Origin: XYD12-FULL-36-8 sp964613805
Lineage (GTDB): Bacteria; Bacteroidota; Ignavibacteria; Ignavibacteriales; Ignavibacteriaceae
DNA: 64,000 nt
Assembly: GCA_964613805.1 (NCBI GenBank)
Contig: CAZTJF010000005.1
Coordinates: 62,001 to 126,000, forward strand
Reading direction: 5' to 3'
Shown here: piece by piece, positions 8,334 to 17,118 of the stretch
How positions within the stretch are numbered: the first letter of the stretch is position 1
Layout: each line of letters starts with the position of its first letter
Notes under the pieces: generated by a model
The model's database searches: none
What the model saw: only the letters and a program-made list of their open reading frames with translations
Told to the model about the DNA's origin: nothing
Translations under genes and position numbers: made by a program

Positions 8334-9316
8334 GTTCTCCCCTGAAGATTCAAAATTAAATCCAATATATCTTGAGGCAGTTCAGAATCAAATCTCACAA
8401 ATTCTTTCGTATGCGGATGAACAAATCCCAAAGTTTTTGCATGAAGCGCTTGTCTCGGCATTACTTCTAAAAGGTTTTTTGTTCTGCTGATCATCTTGGA
8501 AAGATTCGCCCCGTAAACAATTTCCCTTCCGCCGTAAGTTGGATCGCCAAAAACAGGATGATTTATTGAAGAGAGATGAACTCTTATCTGATGAGTTCTT
8601 CCTGTTTTCAAATTAATTTTAAGCAGTGAGGCAAATTCATATTCCTCAAGAACTTCATACAAAGTTACAGCATGCTTGCCTTCGTTGATGCTTGTGGCAA
8701 ATTTCTTCCTATCCTTTTTACTCCTTGTTATGAAAGTATCAATCTCACCCTTGTTTTGTTTAAACTTCCCCCAAACAACTGCCCAATATTCACGCTCAAT
8801 TGAATGTTTGGAAAATTGTTTTGCAAGTTGTGCATGTGTCCAATCATCTTTTGCAACAACAAGAAGTCCGCTTGTATCTTTATCAATGCGATGAACAATT
8901 CCAGGTCTTCCTGGTTCGTTCAACTCACTAAGTTTTTTGGTATGATGAAGAAGTGCATTTACGAGCGTACCAGTATAATTTGAAAAAGCGGGATGAGCAA
9001 CCATTCCTGCGGGTTTATTAACTACAATTAGATAATCATCCTCAAAAACAATATCGAGCGGAATATCTTCTGGTTCAGTGTCTTCAGGGCGGGGAGAGAT
9101 TGGAATCGTTGCCTCAATAACATCACCCGGAAGCACCTTGTAACTCGGCTTAACAACGTTTCCGTTGACTTTTACAAACTGTGCTTCAATTAACTTATGA
9201 ACCTTAGAACGGGTTGCATTTTCAATTTGGCTGGCAAGAAATAAATCAATTCGTTCTTTCTTCTTACCGGAAGGAATATCAAAGCGGAGTTTCTTTTCCT
9301 TTATCAGTTTTGCCAT
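8318..9316 (-). CDS. rluD: RluA/RluD family 23S rRNA pseudouridine synthase
   Basis: 332 aa with an N-terminal S4 RNA-binding domain (about residues 20-75, RIDLFLASQIENATRSKVHK) and a RluA-type catalytic domain. NKPAGMVAHP is at 100-109, and GRPGIVHRIDKDTSGLLVVA contains the catalytic Asp145. The usual target is uridines in 23S rRNA helix 69. Its start lies inside the lspA 3' end (38-nt overlap). The lspA-rluD order is widely conserved, which supports the RluD assignment over other RluA paralogues. Confidence 0.9.
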   Translation of the reverse strand: MAKLIKEKKLRFDIPSGKKKERIDLFLASQIENATRSKVHKLIEAQFVKVNGNVVKPSYKVLPGDVIEATIPISPRPEDTEPEDIPLDIVFEDDYLIVVNKPAGMVAHPAFSNYTGTLVNALLHHTKKLSELNEPGRPGIVHRIDKDTSGLLVVAKDDWTHAQLAKQFSKHSIEREYWAVVWGKFKQNKGEIDTFITRSKKDRKKFATSINEGKHAVTLYEVLEEYEFASLLKINLKTGRTHQIRVHLSSINHPVFGDPTYGGREIVYGANLSKMISRTKNLLEVMPRQALHAKTLGFVHPHTKEFVRFDSELPQDILDLILNLQGRTNPVS

Positions 9317-9983
9317 TTTCTTCTTTGATTTTATCTTCTATTTGAGAAGTATCTGTAATATTATCTGGAAATTGTAAAAGTTCGGAATTTTCCTGTGAGT
9401 CATTTTTTGAGGTTTGATTTTTACCATCTTCCGAAGTTTCCTTTTTTCCATGATCACGATATAAAAATAGCAAAAGAAAAATGCCAATTGTTACCGACGA
9501 ATCGGCAATGTTAAAGATCGCAAATCTCTCATAACTTCTACCGAAAAGGGTCAGATCAAAAAAATCGAAATCTAAAAAATCAACCACTTTACCATAAAAG
9601 AGCGGCGCGTAATCATATATTATTCCATAAAAAGCCCTGTCAATAAAATTTCCGATTGCACCGCCGAGAATTAAAGCGAGGGCAATTCTAAATCCCAAAG
9701 TCTCCTTGCGAACAACATACAAATAGATAATTAGAGCGACACTTGCAACGAGAGAAAATATTGATATCCAAACTTTTATTGTCGAGTCAATATCTATTCC
9801 AAAAGCTAAGCCGGGATTTTCGATAAATGTGATGCGGAAGAAATCGTCTATTACAGGAATCTTCTGCCCGATTTCCATCCCCCGATGATTAATGTTTAGG
9901 AATGGTATTTGAAATCCCTTTATCCAAAACTTAGATGCCTGATCGGCAATAACTACGAATAATGATAAATATAAAACTCTCAA
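9279..9983 (-). CDS. lspA: Lipoprotein signal peptidase LspA with C-terminal extension
   Basis: Inner-membrane aspartyl protease that removes signal peptides from prolipoproteins. Four membrane segments are visible. The catalytic Asps are Asp115 (GNFIDRAFYG) and Asp161 (FNIADSSVTIG). Residues from about 178 to 234 form a charged, hydrophilic tail (many Lys, Glu, Asn) that ordinary LspA lacks; it is probably disordered. Part of the tail is encoded by the 38 nt shared with the rluD start, so it may have grown by read-through into the next gene. Confidence 0.93.
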   Translation of the reverse strand: MRVLYLSLFVVIADQASKFWIKGFQIPFLNINHRGMEIGQKIPVIDDFFRITFIENPGLAFGIDIDSTIKVWISIFSLVASVALIIYLYVVRKETLGFRIALALILGGAIGNFIDRAFYGIIYDYAPLFYGKVVDFLDFDFFDLTLFGRSYERFAIFNIADSSVTIGIFLLLFLYRDHGKKETSEDGKNQTSKNDSQENSELLQFPDNITDTSQIEDKIKEENGKTDKGKETPL

Positions 9984-10126
9984 GAATATCTTTCGTTGAC
10001 TAATGAGGATTGATCATAATGCTTCGTGAAAAAATATGGCCTTATAACGATCACAGAGAAAATTTGATAATGTCAAAATCAATATAAAGCCATTAAAAAT
10101 GCGGGATAATGTTGATATGTATTATC

Positions 10127-10840
10127 CTATCTATTTTTTTCCTGTTTTTGTTTCATTGGCAAACATAATTGGCTGTGCGGTACTGCTTCAAGCCGTGCTT
10201 TAGGCACTAATGGACATGTATCACAAAGGTTCTGGGGTTCTTCAACACATTCGATACAAATTCCATATGTGCCGGCGTCTATTCGCTTCAAAGCATCTTC
10301 AAGATAACCAAGAAACTTATTTTCTCTTTGTGCATAAAGAAAAGTTTTTTCGCGTTCCATTGCATCAGTTCCCTGCTCTGCCATGTGAAGCGAGTAAGGG
10401 GAATTTTCATTTATATATTCGCCTGTTGTGGGATCAAGCATTTGCTCTTTTAAGTTCTGAAGCTGCTCAAGAATTTCATCACGTTTATCAAGTATTATTT
10501 GTCTGAAATGCTCAAGGTCTCTTTTGCTGTATCCTTTAATTTCTTCGATAGTGCGGACTTTTGGGAGAACTTTAGATTCTTCAACAACCTTGACTTTTGA
10601 TTTTTTCTTTAATGGCTTTTCCGGTTTAACTTTTATCGGCTTAACAGCTTTTATCTTTGGTTGTACCTTTACTTTCTTAACAGCCGTCTTTGGGGTTTTC
10701 TTTTTCACTATAACTTTTTTTGCAGCAGTTTTTTTCTTCGGTTTAACAACAATCTTTTTCTTTTTAACACTTTTCACTTTGCTCATTTTTACCTTTGGTT
10801 TTTTAGTTATCTTTTTCTTCCTTGCATTTTTTTTAGCCAT
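10127..10840 (-). CDS. DksA/TraR-family zinc-finger regulator with Lys-rich N-terminal tail
   Basis: 237 aa. The C-terminal 120 residues are a DksA/TraR domain: a helical segment (SKRDLEHFRQIILDKRDEIL), a central coiled coil, and a zinc finger (CIECVEEPQNLCDTCPL, ending LEAVPHSQLC). The N-terminal 100 residues are very rich in Lys, Val and Pro, resembling histone-H1-like bacterial tails, and are probably disordered and nucleic-acid-binding. DksA proteins bind RNA polymerase in the stringent response. AAGGAG precedes the ATG at 10840. The gene sits between ileS and lspA, as the DksA-like ylyA does in Bacillus. Confidence 0.85.
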   Translation of the reverse strand: MAKKNARKKKITKKPKVKMSKVKSVKKKKIVVKPKKKTAAKKVIVKKKTPKTAVKKVKVQPKIKAVKPIKVKPEKPLKKKSKVKVVEESKVLPKVRTIEEIKGYSKRDLEHFRQIILDKRDEILEQLQNLKEQMLDPTTGEYINENSPYSLHMAEQGTDAMEREKTFLYAQRENKFLGYLEDALKRIDAGTYGICIECVEEPQNLCDTCPLVPKARLEAVPHSQLCLPMKQKQEKNR

Positions 10841-10858
10841 GATAGTACTCCTTATTTA

Positions 10859-13800
10859 TTAGGCATTAACTTTATCAATTTGAATAGAGCATTCAAGCTC
10901 ACCTATTTTCCAATCTTGTTTAAAACCACCGTTAAAGTTATTAGATTCGGATAAATTTTCCGATAGAGTCTCACTCGAAATATAACTTTGAAATTGCTTA
11001 ACTGCATCTACAATTTTAGAATTTCCTGAAAATATTATTTTAATTCTGTCAGTAACTTCAAATCCGGCATCTTTTCGCATATTTTGAACGCGATTTACAA
11101 ATTCTCTTGCCAATCCCTCGGCTATTAAATCATCATCAAGTTCCGTATCAACAGCGGTGATTATATCATTTTCCTTTTCAACAACCCAGCCTGTTATTTC
11201 AGATGAAATAATTTCAACATCATCTTTGGCGATAAATGTTTCCTCACCTTCGATGTTGAGTGAAACACTTTCTCCTTTTTCTAAATTTGAAATAGCATCT
11301 CTATCAAGCTGCTTGATCATACTTGCAACGAGATTAACTTTCTTCCCAAACTTTGGTCCAATCACCTTGAAATTGGCTTTTGCAGATTTATTTACAATTT
11401 CAGAATCATCATTCAGCACAACAAGCTCTTTGATGTTCACTTCATCAAGAATAACTTCCTTCATTTTAGACAGAGCATCATTTTTAGATTTATCAACCAC
11501 CACCATTAATTTTTTTAACGGCTGCCGGACTTTCAAGTTAGCTTTTGCTCTCATTGCACGGGTTAGATAAACCACTCTTTGCGCAACATCCATCTTTTCT
11601 TCAAGCTCTTTATCATGATAAGTTGGCTTCGGAAAATCAAAAAGATGAATAGACTCAAACTCATCCCTTTTGGTTATGCTGTTAAGACTTAAATAAATTT
11701 CTTCAGAAATAAACGGTGCAAAAGGAGAAGTCAAAACACAAACTTTTACCAAGCATTCATACAGTGTTTGATAAGCAGAAAGCTTGTTTGCATTCATTTC
11801 GGATTTCCAGAAACGCCTTCTGCATCGGCGAACATACCAGTTTGAAAGATGATCAATTGTGAAAGTTGAAACCGCACGTGCCGCTTTTGTAACATCGTAA
11901 TTATCCATTAAGCTTTCATACTCTTCAATCAGAGAATTTAGCTTGGAAATTATCCACCTATCAATTTCAGGTCTTTCATCATAAGGAACATGCTCTTCTT
12001 CAAAATTGAACTTATCAATGTTAGCATAAAGCGCAAAGAAAGAATATGTATTTGCTAATGTGCCAAAAAATTTACGCTGAACTTCAACAAGCCCTTCTTC
12101 ATCGAACAATGTTGGACGCCATGGTGGACTGTTAGTAACCAAATACCATCTCGTTGAATCTGCGCCATACTTTTCGAATAAAGCAAATGGATCAACCGTG
12201 TTGCCTTTGGATTTGGACATTTTCAGTCCCTTTTTATCAAGTATCAGTTCATTCACAATAATATTTTTGAAAGCAACATTGTCAAAAAGCATTGTAGCAA
12301 TTGCGTGAAGAGTGTAGAACCAGCCGCGTGTTTGATCAATTCCTTCGCATATAAAATCTGAAGGAAAAGCGTGCTTCTCAAACCATTCCTTATTTTCAAA
12401 AGGATAATGATATTGTGCAAAAGGCATTGCCCCGGAATCATACCAAACATCAATCAATTCTGATGTTCTTGAAAAAATTTTTCCGTTTCGTTCGAACTTA
12501 ATTTCATCCACAAAAGGTTTATGTAAATCTATTTCCGAACCGGGTAAATCTTTTATTAAAATCTTTTTGTTATCCCGTAAGATAAATCCTTCTTTTAACT
12601 CTGCAATAGAGCCAATGCAAAACAATTCCTCGCCATTCTCGCTAATCCAAATCGGAAGCGGGGTTCCCCAATAGCGGTCGCGCGATAATGACCAGTCTTT
12701 ATTTTCTTCAAGCCAATTACCAAATCTGCCGGAACCAACTTCGGGCGGCGCCCAATTAATAGTTTTGTTTAGCTCGATCATTCTTGGGGCAACATCAGTT
12801 GTCTTGATGTACCAGCTATCCCTTGCATAATAAATTAGTGGATTATCACACCGCCAGCAATGAGGATAAGAGTGAAGATAATCATTTGAAGTTCTGTAAA
12901 TTAAGTTTCTCTCCTTCAGATTTCTAAGTATATCAGGATCGGCACCTTTTTCTTCGTGGGTTTTGAACTTGATAGTTTTGACTAATCTACCGGGAAAATC
13001 TTTCACTTCATCAGTAAATCTGCCGCCAATAGTAACTGGCTGAATAAAAGGTAAGTTAAACTTTTTTGAAACCTCATAGTCATCTGCACCAAAAGCGGGA
13101 GCAATATGTACAACACCGCTTCCATCTTCAGTACTGACAAACTCACCTGGAATTATGTACCATGCTTTTTTATCAACAGGAATGTAGTTGAAAAGCGGTT
13201 CATATTCTCTGTTCAATAATTCTTGTCCTTTAAGTTCGGCAAGAATTGTATAATCTTCCTTTATGACTAACAACCTTGCTTTGGCAAGATAAAGAATGCC
13301 GTGCCCCTCAACTTTAATTTTCACATAATCAATCTCAGGTCCAACAGCAAGTGCAACGTTTGAAATCAAAGTCCAGGGTGTCGTTGTCCAAACAAGAATT
13401 GAGGTATCTTCATCCTTCAGTTTAAATTTTGCATAAACGTTTGGATCTCGAACATCAGCATAACCAAGAGAAAGTTCGTGAGAGGATAGTGGGGTTTCGC
13501 AATGCGGGCATTGCGGGACAATCTTAAATCCTTTGTACAGCAGCCCTTTTTTAAAAAGTTCTGACAATGACCACCATACAGATTCAATATATTCATTTTT
13601 AAAAGTGATGTATGCAGAATCAAGATTAATCCAATAACCCATTCGAGTTGTCATCTGTTCCCAAAGATTTAGGTACTTGAAAACAGATGCTTTACACTCC
13701 GCATTGTATTTTGCTATACCATAATTCGGAATTTCACTTTTATTTTGAATCCCAAGTGCTTTTTCAACTTCAATTTCAACAGGCAAGCCGTGAGTATCCC

Positions 13801-14053
13801 AGCCGGCTTTTCTTTCAACGCGAAAACCTTTCAATGTTTTATAACGGCAGACAAGATCTTTTAAGGTTCTTGCCATCACATGATGAATACCTGGTTTTCC
13901 ATTTGCAGTTGGAGGACCTTCATAAAACGTAAATAGGTTTTTCTCATCCCGCGACGAAATACTTTTCTCGAATATTTTATTCTTCTCCCAGAATTCTAAA
14001 ATATTCTTTTCAACATCTGGGTAATTAATCTTTTCCAAATTTTGTTTAAACAT
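10859..14053 (-). CDS. ileS: Isoleucyl-tRNA synthetase (long, eukaryotic-like type)
   Basis: Class I synthetase charging tRNA-Ile, 1064 aa. The HIGH-type motif is in PPTANGKPGIHHVMARTLKD and the KMSKS loop in LKMSKSKGNTVDPF. The sequence GWDTHGLPVEIEVEKALGI and the length point to the IleS2/eukaryotic-like branch, members of which are often insensitive to mupirocin. An editing (CP1) domain with TTPWTL and an anticodon-binding region with SNWYVRRCRRRFW are present. It is separated by 11 nt from the membrane protein gene upstream and by 18 nt from dksA downstream. Confidence 0.96.
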   Translation of the reverse strand: MFKQNLEKINYPDVEKNILEFWEKNKIFEKSISSRDEKNLFTFYEGPPTANGKPGIHHVMARTLKDLVCRYKTLKGFRVERKAGWDTHGLPVEIEVEKALGIQNKSEIPNYGIAKYNAECKASVFKYLNLWEQMTTRMGYWINLDSAYITFKNEYIESVWWSLSELFKKGLLYKGFKIVPQCPHCETPLSSHELSLGYADVRDPNVYAKFKLKDEDTSILVWTTTPWTLISNVALAVGPEIDYVKIKVEGHGILYLAKARLLVIKEDYTILAELKGQELLNREYEPLFNYIPVDKKAWYIIPGEFVSTEDGSGVVHIAPAFGADDYEVSKKFNLPFIQPVTIGGRFTDEVKDFPGRLVKTIKFKTHEEKGADPDILRNLKERNLIYRTSNDYLHSYPHCWRCDNPLIYYARDSWYIKTTDVAPRMIELNKTINWAPPEVGSGRFGNWLEENKDWSLSRDRYWGTPLPIWISENGEELFCIGSIAELKEGFILRDNKKILIKDLPGSEIDLHKPFVDEIKFERNGKIFSRTSELIDVWYDSGAMPFAQYHYPFENKEWFEKHAFPSDFICEGIDQTRGWFYTLHAIATMLFDNVAFKNIIVNELILDKKGLKMSKSKGNTVDPFALFEKYGADSTRWYLVTNSPPWRPTLFDEEGLVEVQRKFFGTLANTYSFFALYANIDKFNFEEEHVPYDERPEIDRWIISKLNSLIEEYESLMDNYDVTKAARAVSTFTIDHLSNWYVRRCRRRFWKSEMNANKLSAYQTLYECLVKVCVLTSPFAPFISEEIYLSLNSITKRDEFESIHLFDFPKPTYHDKELEEKMDVAQRVVYLTRAMRAKANLKVRQPLKKLMVVVDKSKNDALSKMKEVILDEVNIKELVVLNDDSEIVNKSAKANFKVIGPKFGKKVNLVASMIKQLDRDAISNLEKGESVSLNIEGEETFIAKDDVEIISSEITGWVVEKENDIITAVDTELDDDLIAEGLAREFVNRVQNMRKDAGFEVTDRIKIIFSGNSKIVDAVKQFQSYISSETLSENLSESNNFNGGFKQDWKIGELECSIQIDKVNA

Positions 14054-14064
14054 CTTTACTTAAT

Positions 14065-14685
14065 CTATTCTGGTTTTTCGTATTTCTTTATAAACTCTTT
14101 CTCGGTTCGAATGAACTCTTTGAGGTCTCTTTCGATTTTTTCCTTCTTCATAGTGATTTCTTTAGCTTCAGCTTCAGCATCATTCAGAATTTTCTGTGCT
14201 TTAATCTTTGCTTCGCGTAATTCGAGTTCAGCTTCCTTTTTCAGATCTTTGCCGGTATCATCAATAATTTTTTGTTTCTCCTGAAATACGAGAAGTTCTT
14301 TTTGAAGCATAAGGACTTCCGCTACAGCCATGCCAAAAAATGCCTGGGCGCCGAGCATAATATTTCTTAAGCTGTAAAGAAGCAAATTTTCTGTAAGCAG
14401 CTCGTTTGCATCAAAATATTCCTTAAAAAATGTAATCATAATTATGCTGATGAAGGCAGCTGCAACTATTATTGAAAAAATAACTCTGCCGCCCATATGC
14501 CAGCCAAGTGATTGGTTTATGTACCATCCGCAGGCAAAGCATAGAACAGAGAGAACAAACCACACGGCAAAATTTTGATCATCAAAACCAAATAGTTTTT
14601 TATTAAGAAAGTTTGATGAAAACATCAGCACTGCCAAAAGAGCAGGTACAACATATTTGACAAATAAATCTTTTTTTATTTTCAT
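14065..14685 (-). CDS. Membrane protein with C-terminal coiled coil, unknown function
   Basis: 206 aa. Four hydrophobic segments span about residues 8-27, 38-58, 67-90 and 105-125. A highly charged helix follows (residues 130-206) with an alternating Lys/Glu/Ala pattern typical of coiled coils, resembling the stalk of F-type ATPase b subunits or DivIVA-like proteins. It overlaps punA by 4 nt and lies 11 nt before ileS, so it is co-transcribed with divIVA and housekeeping genes. A role in envelope organisation is a guess; no family was recognised. Confidence 0.7.
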   Translation of the reverse strand: MKIKKDLFVKYVVPALLAVLMFSSNFLNKKLFGFDDQNFAVWFVLSVLCFACGWYINQSLGWHMGGRVIFSIIVAAAFISIIMITFFKEYFDANELLTENLLLYSLRNIMLGAQAFFGMAVAEVLMLQKELLVFQEKQKIIDDTGKDLKKEAELELREAKIKAQKILNDAEAEAKEITMKKEKIERDLKEFIRTEKEFIKKYEKPE

Positions 14686-15503
14686 AATTTTTTAATAACC
14701 TCTTTCATAATCAGAGTCATCTTGGGTTCTGCCTTCATAGCAGTTGCAATAATTTCTTCAACGTTCACGGGTTTTAGTGTTCCAGGAAAACATTCATCAG
14801 TAATTATGCTTATGCCAAGCACTTTCATTCCCATATGGTTTGCAACAATGTTTTCGGGAATTGTTGACATGCCAACTACATCAGCTCCAGTTTCTCTAAG
14901 GAATTTATACTCCGCTTTTGTTTCAAGATTTGGACCCGGAACAGCAACATAAACTCCTTTTTGAACTTCGATATTATTTTCAGCCGCAACTTTTTCTGCA
15001 ATGCTGATTAACTCCAAACTATATGGTTCGCTCATATCGGGGAAACGCGGACCAAGCTCATCCTCATTTTTACCGATAAGCGGATTATCACCCAATAAAT
15101 TTATATGATCAGCCATCAGCATAATATCGCCTTTACGATATTGCGGATTCATTCCGCCGCAAGCATTTGATACAAGCAGTGTTTTCACTCCTAAAAATTT
15201 CATTACACGAACAGGATAAGTAATTTGCTGCATTGCATATCCCTCGTAAAAATGAAATCTGCCCTGCATCGCAACAATATTTTTGCCTGCGATTGTTCCA
15301 AATATCAATTTGCCATGATGCGATTCAACGGTTGACAGCGGGAAATGCGGGAGATCGGCATAATCAATTTTGTGTTTAATGCTTATCTCATTTACCAAAC
15401 CGCCTAAACCTGTACCAAGTATTATTCCGATAGGATAATCTTCCTTTGTATGGTTACAAATTATCGCGAGTGTCTCCTCTATTTTTTGTTTAAGTGTGCT
15501 CAT
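14682..15503 (-). CDS. punA: Purine nucleoside phosphorylase
   Basis: Phosphorolysis of purine (deoxy)nucleosides in salvage. The 273 aa match the trimeric PNP-I type: GIILGTGLGGLVNEI (phosphate binding), VESHHGKLIFG, MQGRFHFYEGY, LLVSNACGGMNP (base binding) and GMSTIPENIVANHMGMK. It starts 2 nt after the divIVA-domain gene ends and overlaps the next gene by 4 nt. Confidence 0.93.
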   Translation of the reverse strand: MSTLKQKIEETLAIICNHTKEDYPIGIILGTGLGGLVNEISIKHKIDYADLPHFPLSTVESHHGKLIFGTIAGKNIVAMQGRFHFYEGYAMQQITYPVRVMKFLGVKTLLVSNACGGMNPQYRKGDIMLMADHINLLGDNPLIGKNEDELGPRFPDMSEPYSLELISIAEKVAAENNIEVQKGVYVAVPGPNLETKAEYKFLRETGADVVGMSTIPENIVANHMGMKVLGISIITDECFPGTLKPVNVEEIIATAMKAEPKMTLIMKEVIKKL

Positions 15504-15505
15504 TG

Positions 15506-16042
15506 CTAGAGTAATTTTTCTACGATATTTGTAACATCTATTTCTAAACTGGAGCTTGGCTCAGATCTTTTTCTTACCTGAATTTCTTCACCAGTATCTT
15601 CAACTTTCATTTCAAGCAGATGAGCTTGATAATTTATAACCGTCTTAAGTTTAGTGATTAGAATTTCTTTCTCTTCGCGCAGATTTATAACTGCCTTTTT
15701 CAATCTATCAGCTTCTTCTTGTGATTTTTGTAACAATTCTCCCGATTTTTCTTCTGCCAATCGTAAGATTTCGCCTGCTTGATATTTTGCATCTTCTAAA
15801 GTTTTACGAGATATTTCTTCGATTTCACGTTGAGTCTGTTCAATCTCATTTTCAATCTCTAAAAATTTCTCAAGCTGCTGCTTGGTTTCTTCAAGCTCTT
15901 TCTTAATTGCTTCATTCTCATTGAAAAGAGTTTCGAATTCGGCAGAAAGCTTCTCCAAAAATGCATGCACTTCTTCCTTGTCAAATCCTCTGAAAGACTT
16001 GTTAAACTCTTGTTTTTTTATGCCATCGGGTGTGAATATCAT
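15506..16042 (-). CDS. DivIVA-domain coiled-coil protein
   Basis: 178 aa. The N-terminus (FTPDGIKKQEFNKSFRGFDK, then EVHAFLEKLSAEFE) is the DivIVA lipid-binding domain consensus. A long coiled coil (residues 35-145) follows. DivIVA proteins mark curved membrane, poles or septa in Gram-positives; in Bacteroidota-like phyla the role is less defined. Gaps of 2 nt to yggS and 2 nt to punA show tight operon structure. The yggS-divIVA-ileS-lspA order resembles Firmicutes. Confidence 0.85.
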   Translation of the reverse strand: MIFTPDGIKKQEFNKSFRGFDKEEVHAFLEKLSAEFETLFNENEAIKKELEETKQQLEKFLEIENEIEQTQREIEEISRKTLEDAKYQAGEILRLAEEKSGELLQKSQEEADRLKKAVINLREEKEILITKLKTVINYQAHLLEMKVEDTGEEIQVRKRSEPSSSLEIDVTNIVEKLL

Positions 16043-16044
16043 TT

Positions 16045-16737
16045 TTAATTCTCTTTATAATAAATTCTCTCGCCAAAAATTGCAGAACCAATTCTTAACA
16101 TAGTTGCACCTTCTTCAATGGCAATTTCATAATCGCTTGTCATTCCCATAGATAATTCTGTTAAGTTGTAACCTTGTGAGTTCAATTCTTCTTTTAATTT
16201 ACGCAAATAACTGAAACTTTTCCTAATCAAGTTTATATCTTCAGTAAAAGGAGCAATTGTCATCAAACCGATTAAGTTAAGGTTTGAAGCTTGTGAACAA
16301 TATTTTGCAATCTCTTTTATATCTTCTTTTTCAGTAACGCCGGATTTCGTTTCCTCCACCGATGTTTTAACTTCAATTAATATTTTTTGAGTCATTCCCA
16401 ATTTCTCTGCATGCTTCTGAATTTCTTCAGCAAGTGAAAGTGAGTCAACTGAGTGAATATAATCCGCCGTTCTTACTGCATACTTAACCTTGTTTTTTTG
16501 CAAACGACCGATAAAATGCCAAATAACTTGATTTCCCAAAACATCAAACTTAGAAACCAGTTCCTGAGCTTTATTCTCACCGAACTCAGTCTGATTAGCT
16601 TGCATCGCTTGCTTGATTTCATCAATACCAAAACTTTTTGATACCGCAATCAGCTTTACATCCTTCGGATTACGGTTTACTCTTGCACAAATTTGATCAA
16701 TTCTGTTTCTAAGTATCTGTAAATTTTCTGCAATCAT
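16045..16737 (-). CDS. yggS: YggS-family PLP homeostasis protein
   Basis: A PLP-binding fold III barrel without known catalytic turnover, involved in vitamin B6 and amino acid homeostasis. The PLP lysine lies in VKLIAVSKSFGIDEIKQAM; IWHFIGRLQKNKVKY, GLMTIAPF and LSMGMTSDYEIAIEEGATMLRIG are family hallmarks. I chose the ATG at 16737 (MIAENLQILR), which matches usual YggS N-termini. An ATG 48 nt further upstream would add 16 residues not seen in the family. It is the first gene of the minus-strand housekeeping run. Confidence 0.92.
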   Translation of the reverse strand: MIAENLQILRNRIDQICARVNRNPKDVKLIAVSKSFGIDEIKQAMQANQTEFGENKAQELVSKFDVLGNQVIWHFIGRLQKNKVKYAVRTADYIHSVDSLSLAEEIQKHAEKLGMTQKILIEVKTSVEETKSGVTEKEDIKEIAKYCSQASNLNLIGLMTIAPFTEDINLIRKSFSYLRKLKEELNSQGYNLTELSMGMTSDYEIAIEEGATMLRIGSAIFGERIYYKEN

Positions 16738-16832
16738 AATTAAAATCAAGGGTGTGAATTTATCGGTTTTGCAACCCAAAATCAAAAAAAACGGTGATTA
16801 ATCTGCAAAGCGGCAGTGGTAATAATTTGTTG

Positions 16833-16985
16833 AACTCCTAACGGAGTTCTGCTGGAGACGGAAGTGAGTTATGGTTACAAATATTCAACTCCTACGGAGT
16901 TCGATTTACATAGATACTTTCGAATTCTACAAACGATTAACTCCCAGAGGAGTTATGAAAATTCATAATTAGCTCCATAGGAGCT
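16833..16985. repeat. Cluster of four short palindromes in the yggS-pta intergenic region
   Basis: Four hairpin units lie within 153 nt: AACTCCTAACGGAGTT (16833-16848), AACTCCTACGGAGTT (16887-16901), AACTCCCAGAGGAGTT (16939-16954) and AGCTCCATAGGAGCT (16971-16985). Each is a near-perfect 6-7 bp stem on the same CTCC/GGAG theme. This is the largest gap between genes in the window (16738-17118). No gene or RNA family was recognised in the rest of it. Confidence 0.7.
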
Positions 16986-17055
16986 ATATGTTTGTAACAG
17001 AATAACAACTAAAAAAGAATTAAACACCTTTAGGAGTGAAATATTTTTTAAGAGG

Positions 17056-17086
17056 TTTATCGGTAATAATGCTTTTACTAAGTTTG
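17056..17086 (+). promoter_or_regulatory. Candidate Bacteroidota-type promoter for pta
   Basis: TAAGTTTG at 17079-17086 matches the TAnnTTTG -7 consensus exactly. A weak TTTA lies about 20 nt upstream (17056-17059). The pta ATG follows 32 nt later. Confidence 0.35.
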
Positions 17087-17118
17087 ATTGACAGTTTTTC
17101 AAAATATTGGAGACAAAT

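Noticed and set aside
10524..10862. Long hydrophobic ORFs on the plus strand opposite dksA
   Set aside because: They are the antisense of Lys-rich codons (TTT/TTC), with no independent start signal.
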